Assembly: GCF_000239695.1 (NCBI RefSeq)
Contig: NZ_JH470338.1
Coordinates: 865,327 to 929,326 of the forward strand
Reading direction: 5' to 3'
DNA from: Actinomyces graevenitzii C83
Lineage (GTDB): Bacteria > Actinomycetota > Actinomycetes > Actinomycetales > Actinomycetaceae
DNA length: 64,000 nt
The position numbers and the translations under genes are program-made. Shown one piece after another: positions 1 through 7,005 of the stretch (position 1 is its first letter; every line of letters starts with the position of its first letter). The notes beneath the pieces are model-generated. The model ran no database searches and was not told where the DNA came from. It worked only from the letters and a program-made list of their open reading frames with translations.

Positions 1-181
1 CAGCAATGGTGGCAGCGGTGGAACCGGTAGAAATTAGCTCAACCCCGTTGGCGTGTAGCTGGGTGGCTAGCTCCACTAGGTTGGTCTTGTCATAAACGCT
101 CAGCAGGGCGCGCTTAACCGGCACCTGATCAGGGTTTACTAGACCTTCCGTGGGCACGTGAGCAGTGGGGATTGCAGTCAA
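1..181 (-). CDS. purH: PurH, bifunctional AICAR transformylase/IMP cyclohydrolase (N-terminal part, cut by window edge)
   Basis: Only the first 60 or so residues lie in the window; the gene continues to the left. The start matches the IMP cyclohydrolase (MGS-like) domain of PurH: a short Thr/Val-rich leader, then [19 protein letters not shown] and [13 protein letters not shown], the conserved first strand/helix and the STGGT-like loop. PurH carries out the last two steps of IMP synthesis. The start is a TTG at 179-181, chosen because AAGGAG lies 5 nt upstream and the PurH similarity begins just after it. The gene follows purN, the other folate-dependent formyl transfer step, and has a ZTP riboswitch in its leader, which independently supports the identity. 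Confidence 0.93.
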   Translation of the reverse strand, partial: MTAIPTAHVPTEGLVNPDQVPVKRALLSVYDKTNLVELATQLHANGVELISTGSTAATIA

Positions 182-207
182 TTTGACTCCTTGAAACTGG
201 AAAATAA

Positions 208-312
208 CTGCCTAGGCACCCAGGCGGGCGGCGCCATGGTTTACCCCTTAAAACTTAAGTTTCAAGGGCTCGCCGCTCCCCGGTGGTGACCCACCCACGC
301 CAGTTACAGCGA
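208..312 (-). promoter_or_regulatory. ZTP (pfl) riboswitch in the purH leader
   Basis: Read on the minus strand, this leader carries both conserved blocks of the pfl/ZTP riboswitch: GUAACUGGCG, a GGUGGGUCACCACC hairpin and GGGGAGCG near 275-310, and the second block GCCCGCCUGGGUGCC near 212-232. The linker between them contains CCUUGAAAC (259-267), the exact complement of GUUUCAAGG at 189-197, which overlaps the purH Shine-Dalgarno. This suggests control of translation: the linker hides the ribosome site unless ZTP/ZMP stabilises the aptamer. ZTP signals folate shortage through build-up of the PurH substrate AICAR, so a purH target is the classic arrangement. The pairing model is inferred; the motifs are seen. 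Confidence 0.88.
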
Positions 313-315
313 TAA

Positions 316-345
316 CAACCCCAGTCTACTGTAGAGCTGGGGTTG
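316..345 (-). terminator. Hairpin between purN and the purH riboswitch
   Basis: CAACCCCAG (316-324) and CTGGGGTTG (337-345) form a perfect 9-bp stem with a 12-nt loop, 47 bases after the purN stop. It could end the sucCD-purN transcript or stall it before the riboswitch. The following bases (TTAT) are a poor U-run, so termination strength is uncertain. Confidence 0.45.
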
Positions 346-392
346 CTTTAAGTTAGTGCGCGCACAATATTTAGCCGCGCTAACGCCAAAAT

Positions 393-2198
393 CTAGCTGC
401 GCACTAGTTTGCCCAGCTCAGAGACAAGCTGGGGAGTTTCGGCGGCCTTAATACGCTCAGTTAGGCTCTCGTGAGTGTCACCGGGTTTAACCGGCACCTG
501 CACCTGGGCGATGATCTTGCCGGTGTCCACGCCCGCATCCACCCAGAACAAGGTGGCTCCCGAAACCGTGGCGCCGTCAGCCAAAGCGTCGCGTACTGCA
601 TGGGCGCCAGGGTACTTGGGTAGCAAAGCCGGGTGGGTGTTAATGGTTTTGCCTCCAAATTCAGCTAGGAAGCTCTCCCCCACCAGCTTCATAAAGCCCG
701 CGCAAACCACCAGGTCAGGCTGGTATTTGGCGACGGCGTCGGTAAGGGCCTGGTCCCAACTGGCGCGGCTGGGGTAGTCCTTTAGCGGCACCACAAAGCT
801 GGGCACCTTGTACTGGGCGGCGTAATCGAGTGCTTTACAGGTTTTGTCAGCGCCCACTGCCACCACCTTGGCCCCATAGGTGGGGTCTTGGCAGGCCTTT
901 AGGATAGCCAGCAGGTTTGAGCCTGAGCCCGAAGCCAGCACCACCAGGCGCTTGGGTTCATTACCGCTGCGGGCACCAGCTTTAGATGCGCTCATGGAAA
1001 CTACCTCAATCTTGTGTTTGGTTTGACTTGCACCTAGACGCACACGCGGATGGGGCAACACCAGCCCCAGCAGGGTTGCGGCAAATAGTTGGGCAGCTAA
1101 AGCACCCACCACCGCCAGGGTTCTGGGGCCAGCTACGCTCATGCGCCCCGGCCCCACAGAGCCACTAGCGGCCAGGCAAAGCAGCAAAATCACCAGTGAA
1201 CTAGTAATAATCGCGGTTGCCCCCAGCGCCAGGGTGGCACGCAGGCTAATTAGCTTACTGTTGGCGGCCACTTTGCGCCCTATAGCCAGCCAGGTCACCA
1301 GGGTCAGCCCCAGTATTAGAACCACGATAATGATCCAGGCTGAGCCAAAAGCTGTTTTAGGTAGCGCCCCCAGCATTGGCAGGGCCGGCACGCTACCGGC
1401 GCGCACCGCCCCCGGGCTAAACAAGCTGCCTTGACCCAGGGCAAAACCGGGGCCCGCCAGCCAACTAAGCGCCCAAATAGCAGCGGTAGGCAACCACAGG
1501 ATCTGCAAGGTAAGTAGCGAAACAGTGGCCACAGTACCGGCCCCCACCAGGGAGTCATGCAGGGTGGAGATACGTGAAAAACCGGTCACTAGCGCCAGCG
1601 CTAACACCACTAGCGCCGCCGTCGCTAAAGTCAGCAGCTCAAAGCCAGCCAGGCGTAACCCCAGGCCCAGCCACAGGGGCCGCCTAGCCCAGGCCCTACC
1701 TAAACGGGTGTCATCTAAATGGCCCGCGCGCCCCAGTTCAACTGCGGCCACAACCGCCGCCAAAAGCGCACTAAAACACACCACCGGGAAAAAACTGCTT
1801 GACGAAGGGGCGGTAAATGAACCCACAAAAGCTGCCCCCGCACTAGTACAGGCAGCTACCACAATGGCGGAAACATTAAACAGCTGAGCGCGCCTAATAA
1901 AGCTACGGGCCAGCCAGAGGTTGTAAACAGTCAGCCCCAGCAGCGGCAAAGATAGGGTGCCATCAATTTCAGAATGGCGCGCGCCCCCTAGCCCCAGCAG
2001 CCACAAATTAGTGCCTGAGGCCAGGGAGGACACAGTTGAATACTGCACTGAGGGGGTGACAATCAAAGCCACCAATAAGGTGGGGATAACAACACTCAGC
2101 CACCCCAAGGCAACCCATTCGACGCCGGCGCGTACGGCTCCAGGCCAGTCGCTAGGGACAGTCAGTTCGGTTCTAGTTGGGGTGGCTGAAGTGCTCAT
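393..2198 (-). CDS. purN: DUF6350 membrane protein fused in frame to PurN (GAR formyltransferase)
   Basis: One open frame of 601 codons joins two proteins that are normally separate neighbours in actinobacteria. Residues 1 to about 395 form a multi-pass hydrophobic protein of the DUF6350 type. Residues 402-601 form a complete PurN: ASGSGSNLLAILKAC near the start, the catalytic loop INTHPALLPKYPG (Asn and His) and VDAGVDTGKI (Asp). PurN formylates glycinamide ribonucleotide with 10-formyl-THF. No stop codon separates the halves, but an ATG at 993-995 with GAGG 8 nt upstream sits exactly at the PurN boundary, so free 200-residue PurN (393-995) could also be made. The fusion start overlaps the sucD stop (TGATG), implying coupled translation. 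The alternative is a lost stop codon without functional consequence. Confidence 0.85.
   Translation of the reverse strand: MSTSATPTRTELTVPSDWPGAVRAGVEWVALGWLSVVIPTLLVALIVTPSVQYSTVSSLASGTNLWLLGLGGARHSEIDGTLSLPLLGLTVYNLWLARSFIRRAQLFNVSAIVVAACTSAGAAFVGSFTAPSSSSFFPVVCFSALLAAVVAAVELGRAGHLDDTRLGRAWARRPLWLGLGLRLAGFELLTLATAALVVLALALVTGFSRISTLHDSLVGAGTVATVSLLTLQILWLPTAAIWALSWLAGPGFALGQGSLFSPGAVRAGSVPALPMLGALPKTAFGSAWIIIVVLILGLTLVTWLAIGRKVAANSKLISLRATLALGATAIITSSLVILLLCLAASGSVGPGRMSVAGPRTLAVVGALAAQLFAATLLGLVLPHPRVRLGASQTKHKIEVVSMSASKAGARSGNEPKRLVVLASGSGSNLLAILKACQDPTYGAKVVAVGADKTCKALDYAAQYKVPSFVVPLKDYPSRASWDQALTDAVAKYQPDLVVCAGFMKLVGESFLAEFGGKTINTHPALLPKYPGAHAVRDALADGATVSGATLFWVDAGVDTGKIIAQVQVPVKPGDTHESLTERIKAAETPQLVSELGKLVRS
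1004..1007 (-). promoter_or_regulatory. Internal ribosome binding site for free PurN
   Basis: GAGG on the minus strand, 8 nt before an in-frame ATG (993-995) that begins MSASKAG, right before the conserved PurN fold. Its position suggests PurN can be translated as an independent 200-residue enzyme from within the fused frame. Confidence 0.55.
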
Positions 2199-3130
2199 CA
2201 GTTAGCGTGGAGCTCCTGGTAGGCCGCACGTGCTAGCTCGGCGGTTTCGGTTGGGGTACGACCTACCTTAACCCCCACAGCCTCTAGCGCTACCTTTTTG
2301 GCCGCTGCGGTTCCTGAAGAACCCGACACAATCGCACCAGCGTGTCCCATGGTTTTACCCTCAGGGGCGGTAAAGCCGGCCACATAAGCCACCACCGGTT
2401 TAGTGACATGCTCGCTGATGTAGGCGGCAGCGCGCTCTTCGGCGTCGCCACCAATTTCACCGATCATCACGATCACTTCAGTGTCAGGGTCAGCCTCAAA
2501 ACCAGCCAGGGCATCAATGTGGGTGGTGCCCACCACCGGGTCTCCACCAATCCCAATGCAGGTGGTAAAGCCCAGGTCGCGCAGCTCATACATGAGCTGG
2601 TAGGTGAGCGTACCGGACTTAGAAACCAAACCCACCGGGCCGGCGCCGGTAATGTCAGGCGGGGTGATACCCACATTGGACTTAGCCGGGCTGATAATTC
2701 CCGGGCAGTTGGGGCCAATGATCTGGGTGCCGTGGGCGGCGGCGTAAGCCCTAAACACGGTGGCGTCAGCTACCGGCACCCCCTCAGTGATAACCACAAC
2801 CAGGCGCATACCGGCGTCGACCGCCTCAATTACGGCGCTCTTAGTAAAAGCCGGGGGTACAAACACTACCGAAACCTCGGCGCCAGTGGCGGCCTTACCC
2901 TCAGCTACAGTGCCGTAAACCGGAACCGATACCGTACCGGCCTTAACTTCGCCGCTGCCCGGCCCAATGGGGCTAACTTCAAAGTCAACGCTGGTGCCAG
3001 CCTTGCGGGGGTTAACCCCACCCACAACTTTGGTGCCCGCGCTTAGCATACGGCGGGTGTGCTTTTGGCCTTCGGAACCGGTCATGCCCTGCACCAGGAC
3101 ACGATCTGAGTGCGAAAGAAAGATGCTCAT
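2198..3130 (-). CDS. sucD: Succinyl-CoA synthetase (ADP-forming) alpha subunit
   Basis: The 310-residue protein begins with the CoA-binding Rossmann domain ([19 protein letters not shown], then GGVNPRKAG). It carries the ligase domain with [10 protein letters not shown] and the active-site histidine segment [17 protein letters not shown] near residue 250, the phospho-His loop. With SucC it interconverts succinyl-CoA and succinate while making ATP (or GTP) in the TCA cycle. Its ATG shares one base with the sucC stop (TAATG), and its stop shares one base with the next gene, so sucC-sucD-DUF6350/purN form one translationally coupled operon. Length is normal for the family. Confidence 0.97.
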   Translation of the reverse strand: MSIFLSHSDRVLVQGMTGSEGQKHTRRMLSAGTKVVGGVNPRKAGTSVDFEVSPIGPGSGEVKAGTVSVPVYGTVAEGKAATGAEVSVVFVPPAFTKSAVIEAVDAGMRLVVVITEGVPVADATVFRAYAAAHGTQIIGPNCPGIISPAKSNVGITPPDITGAGPVGLVSKSGTLTYQLMYELRDLGFTTCIGIGGDPVVGTTHIDALAGFEADPDTEVIVMIGEIGGDAEERAAAYISEHVTKPVVAYVAGFTAPEGKTMGHAGAIVSGSSGTAAAKKVALEAVGVKVGRTPTETAELARAAYQELHAN

Positions 3131-4320
3131 TAGTTTTCCCCTAGTTCCTGGGCGATGGCGGTAACGCGGTCGGCGGCGCCATCCATAGTTTCGGCAATGG
3201 TTACCTGCGGCAAGTTAGCTTCAGCCAAGATAGCGCGCCCGGCCTCAGCCTGGTTGCCATCTAGACGCACCACGATCGGCTTAGTGAAGGACTCCCCTAG
3301 CGAGGACACTGCCGCAACAATGCCTTCAGCCACTGACACGCAAGAAGTGATGCCGCCAAAAACATTCACCAAAATGGCGCGTACCTGTGGGTCAGAGGCA
3401 ACTACCTCCAGGCCGGTGGCCATCACCTGGGCGCTAGAGCCACCCCCTAGATCTAGGAAGTTAGCTGGGCGCATACCGCCGTGGCGTTCACCGGCGCCAG
3501 CCACCACATCCAGGGTGGACATAACCAGGCCGGCACCGTTACCTAGCACACCCACCTCACCGGTTAGACGCACATAGTTAAGGCCCGCTGCCTTAGCGCG
3601 AGTCTCTAGCGGGTCGGCATCTACCGTGTCCACAAACTGCTCGTGGTCACGGTGACGCATACGGGCGTTGTCATCCAAGCTGACCTTGCCGTCCAGGGCT
3701 AGAACAGTGCCCTGCGGGGTTAGCACCAGCGGGTTTACCTCCACCAAGGTGGCGTCCTCACCAGTGAAAACCTCCCACAGCTTAAGGATTACCCCGGCGA
3801 CGTCGTCGGCCACCTTACCGGGCTCAAAACCAGCCGCAGCCACAATCTCAGCGGCCTTAGCGGCGTCGATCCCCACTAGCGGGTCTACTGCCACCTTAGC
3901 CAAAGCCTCAGGGCGTTCCTTAGCTAAAGTCTCAATATCCATGCCGCCTTCACGCGAGCACATCGCCAGGTAGGCCCGCTGGGCGCGGTCTAGCAGCACC
4001 GAGAAGTAGAACTCCTGCTCAATGTCGGCACCATCGCTGATAAGCACCTTGTGCACGGTGTGGCCCTTAATGTCCATGCCAAGGATTTCCTGGGCGCGCT
4101 CAAAGGCCTCCTGCGCACTGCGGGCCAGCTTAACGCCCCCGGCCTTGCCACGCCCACCAGTTTTAACCTGGGCTTTAACAACCACTAGCTGGGAGCCGTT
4201 AGCAAATAGTTCCTGGGCAATCTCGCGCGCCTGCTGCGCAGTGCTAGCTACCTCGCCACCAAGAACTGGCACCCCATGTGCCTTAAACAGTTGCCGTGCC
4301 TGGTATTCGTAAAGATCCAC
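3130..4320 (-). CDS. sucC: Succinyl-CoA synthetase (ADP-forming) beta subunit
   Basis: The 396-residue ATP-grasp protein starts [19 protein letters not shown]. It contains [20 protein letters not shown] (nucleotide binding), [11 protein letters not shown] and [13 protein letters not shown] (metal-binding region), and the C-terminal ligase domain NVFGGITSC. It pairs with SucD to form the TCA-cycle enzyme. The start is a GTG at 4318-4320 with GAAAGGA about 8 nt upstream, and the protein aligns from its first residue. It is the first gene of the operon and is divergent from pfk across a 173-bp gap that must hold both promoters. Kgd at 32722 supplies the preceding TCA step. Confidence 0.97.
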   Translation of the reverse strand: MDLYEYQARQLFKAHGVPVLGGEVASTAQQAREIAQELFANGSQLVVVKAQVKTGGRGKAGGVKLARSAQEAFERAQEILGMDIKGHTVHKVLISDGADIEQEFYFSVLLDRAQRAYLAMCSREGGMDIETLAKERPEALAKVAVDPLVGIDAAKAAEIVAAAGFEPGKVADDVAGVILKLWEVFTGEDATLVEVNPLVLTPQGTVLALDGKVSLDDNARMRHRDHEQFVDTVDADPLETRAKAAGLNYVRLTGEVGVLGNGAGLVMSTLDVVAGAGERHGGMRPANFLDLGGGSSAQVMATGLEVVASDPQVRAILVNVFGGITSCVSVAEGIVAAVSSLGESFTKPIVVRLDGNQAEAGRAILAEANLPQVTIAETMDGAADRVTAIAQELGEN

Positions 4321-4493
4321 CGGCGTATCCTTTCAAGGGTTGACGGCATTTATTTCTATTAGGTTAACTCGCCTGTTCACGCAGTGGGGACTAAAGGGCC
4401 AAATTGGTCTTGATTTGCGTGCATACATGGCGTAAGCCACTCTTTATGTAGGACAATACTACTGGAGTTTTTTTACCCGGAAGGAGATGCAAG

Positions 4494-6755
4494 GTGGCTA
4501 CAGAAAACACCCCGGTGCGTATTGGGGTGCTTACCTCCGGAGGCGACGCGCAAGGTATGAACGCCGCCGTTCGTGCAGTGGTACGCACCACGCTACGTTT
4601 AGGAGCACAACCCTACGCAGTCATGGAAGGCTGGGCTGGGGCTGTTGCTGGTGGGGAGGGGATTCGCCCGCTTAACTGGGACAGTGTGGGTTCTATCTTG
4701 CACCGTGGCGGCACCATCATCGGTACCGCCCGCTCCAAGGAGTTCCCCACCCGTGAAGGTATGCTCTCGGCGGCAGCTAACCTACTAGAGCATGGCATTG
4801 ACCGCCTAGTGGTGATCGGCGGTGACGGTTCGCTAACGGGCACCAACGAGTTCCGCAAAGCCTGGCCCTCGCTACTAGCTGAGCTTATGACCACCGGGCG
4901 TATCACCAGCGAAGTGGCTGCAGCCCACCCCCAGCTAATGATTGCTGGTCTGGTTGGTTCGATTGACAATGACCTGGTAGGCACTGACATGACTATCGGT
5001 GCAGACTCGGCTTTGCACCGCATTATGGAGGCTATTGACTCTCTATCGTCGACGGCGGCCTCCCACCAGCGTACCTTCGTAATTGAGGTTATGGGTCGTC
5101 ACTGCGGCTACCTGGCGCTGATGAGTGCAGTAGCTGGCGGCTGCGACTATGTGTTCGTGCCCGAGCTACCCCCGGCTGATGGCTGGGAAGAAGACATGTG
5201 CAACAAACTGCAGGCCGGGCGCGCAGCTGGACGACGCGACTCCCTGGTGATTGTGGCTGAAGGCGCCCAAGACCGTGAAGGCAACCAGATTACTGCCGCT
5301 CATGTCTGTGACGTACTAGAAGAGCGCCTGGGTGAAGATGCCCGCGTAACCATTTTGGGTCACGTTCAGCGCGGTGGCCGCCCCAGCGCCTATGACCGCT
5401 GGATGCCCACCCTGCTGGGTTACGCCGCAGCTCAGGAAGTTTTGCGAGCCACTCCTGAAAGTGAGCCGCACATTATTGGGGTGCGCCACAACCGTATTGC
5501 GCACCTGCCGCTAATGGAGTCGGTGGAAAACACCCGTGCTGTGGCCTCCTACATTAAGGACGGCGACTATGAGGCGGCGGTAGCGGCCCGTGGCACTTCC
5601 TTCGCGCAGATGCTGCAAATCTTTGAAAACATGTCCACCCCGCCTTCGCAGAGCCGCCACGACGACTCCCCGGTGAAGGACAAGCGTGTAGCGATTTTGC
5701 ACGCCGGTGGCCTGGCTCCCGGCATGAACACTGCCGCCCGTGCTGCGGTGCGTTTGGGTATCGACCACGGGCTAACCATGCTGGGTATTGAAGGTGGTTT
5801 CCCGGGTCTGCTTGACGGCGCCGTAAAGGAGCTGTCTTGGGCCGACGTCGAAGGCTGGGTAGGTGAAGGCGGTGCAGCCCTAGGTACTCACCGCGAATAC
5901 CCCACCATTGAGCAGCTTTACAGCATTGGGCGCTCCCTGGAATCCAACCACATTGATGGTCTGATTGTGATTGGTGGCTTCAACGCCTACCTGGGTGCCC
6001 ACACCCTAATTAAGGAACGTGACCGCTACCCTGCCTTCAACATTCCAATTGTGTGTGTGCCCGCCTCAATCGACAACAACCTGCCCGGCAGCGAGCTGAG
6101 CATTGGTGCAGACACCGCCGTGAACTCCACGGTTTCCACCCTGGACGCCATTAAGCTGTCTGCCTCAGCTTCTAAGCGCTGCTTCGTGGCTGAGGTTATG
6201 GGTCGTCGCTGCGGCTACCTGACCCTAATAAGTGGCCTAGCTACCGGCGCTGAAAAGGTGTACCTGCCTGAACACGACGCCAGTCTTGACGAAATCGCCT
6301 CCGCCACCAGCGACATGGTTAAGTCCTTCCGCGACGGACGGCGCCTCTACCTGGTGCTGCGTAACGAGGCCGCCTGCGGCCTGTACTCCACCAAGCTACT
6401 GGCTGACGTTTTCGCCCAGGAATCCAATGGTCTGTACGACGTGCGTGAATCTGTGATTGGGCACGTCCAGCAAGGTGGCAACCCCACCGCTTTTGACCGC
6501 CTGATGGCTACCCGCCTGGTCACCAACGCCATGCAGGTGTTGGTTGACGAACTAGTTGCCGGCACCGCCCGAGGCCACTATGTGGGTCTGGTTAACGGCG
6601 AGTTCCGTGACAGCCCGCTGGCCCACATGAACGACGAGCTTGACCTAGTTAACCGCCGCCCACGCGACCAGTGGTGGCTGCGCCTAGAGCACGTAATTCC
6701 AGTGGTCAGCCAGGATGAGGTAGCTATCGACAAATCCAAGTTGCCGCCTTTGTGA
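4494..6755 (+). CDS. pfkA: Tandem-domain 6-phosphofructokinase, eukaryote-like architecture
   Basis: The 753-residue protein is two phosphofructokinase units in one chain. The N-half has the ATP loop GGDAQGMNA (about residue 15), GGDGS (about 109) and the catalytic SIDND (about 155), so it looks active. The C-half, from about residue 398, keeps the fold (AGGLAPGMN, SIGADTAVNS, EVMGRRCGYL), but GGDGS is GGFNA and SIDND is SIDNN. Fungal and animal PFKs have this same division, with an active N-half and a regulatory C-half. It phosphorylates fructose-6-phosphate in glycolysis; C-half effector binding is inferred. The GTG start follows AAGGAGATGCAAG. The gene stands alone, divergent from sucCD. 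Confidence 0.93.
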   Translation: MATENTPVRIGVLTSGGDAQGMNAAVRAVVRTTLRLGAQPYAVMEGWAGAVAGGEGIRPLNWDSVGSILHRGGTIIGTARSKEFPTREGMLSAAANLLEHGIDRLVVIGGDGSLTGTNEFRKAWPSLLAELMTTGRITSEVAAAHPQLMIAGLVGSIDNDLVGTDMTIGADSALHRIMEAIDSLSSTAASHQRTFVIEVMGRHCGYLALMSAVAGGCDYVFVPELPPADGWEEDMCNKLQAGRAAGRRDSLVIVAEGAQDREGNQITAAHVCDVLEERLGEDARVTILGHVQRGGRPSAYDRWMPTLLGYAAAQEVLRATPESEPHIIGVRHNRIAHLPLMESVENTRAVASYIKDGDYEAAVAARGTSFAQMLQIFENMSTPPSQSRHDDSPVKDKRVAILHAGGLAPGMNTAARAAVRLGIDHGLTMLGIEGGFPGLLDGAVKELSWADVEGWVGEGGAALGTHREYPTIEQLYSIGRSLESNHIDGLIVIGGFNAYLGAHTLIKERDRYPAFNIPIVCVPASIDNNLPGSELSIGADTAVNSTVSTLDAIKLSASASKRCFVAEVMGRRCGYLTLISGLATGAEKVYLPEHDASLDEIASATSDMVKSFRDGRRLYLVLRNEAACGLYSTKLLADVFAQESNGLYDVRESVIGHVQQGGNPTAFDRLMATRLVTNAMQVLVDELVAGTARGHYVGLVNGEFRDSPLAHMNDELDLVNRRPRDQWWLRLEHVIPVVSQDEVAIDKSKLPPL

Positions 6756-6773
6756 GCAACCAGGTGGTAGCTG

Positions 6774-6794
6774 GTGGGCGGCTAGGCCGCCCAC
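6774..6794. terminator. Short hairpin after pfkA
   Basis: GTGGGCGGC and GCCGCCCAC form a perfect 9-bp stem with a 3-nt loop, 19 bases past the pfkA stop. It probably acts with the stronger hairpin at 6819-6856. Confidence 0.5.
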
Positions 6795-6818
6795 AGATAG
6801 CGGGTTGAACCCCAAACA

Positions 6819-6856
6819 GGTGGGGGGCACGTAAATTTCTTTACGTGCCCCCCACC
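6819..6856. terminator. Strong bidirectional hairpin between convergent pfkA and pcrA
   Basis: A perfect 17-bp stem (6819-6835 with 6840-6856) and a 4-nt loop lie between convergent genes. There is no clear U-run on either side, so Rho assistance or a role as RNA 3'-end protector is possible. Confidence 0.65.
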
Positions 6857-7005
6857 CATTGTTAGCACTGGCTCTTGGCCAGATTTGGCTAGCGCCCATT
6901 CTCTGGGCGCCACCAGGGCGCCCAAGAGCGGCAAATGTGCGCGCCGGCGCTCGCAGGCTGCTGCCAGCCTTGGGCAGCTGCCCCGCGCCGGCGCGCCTTG
7001 ACCAG

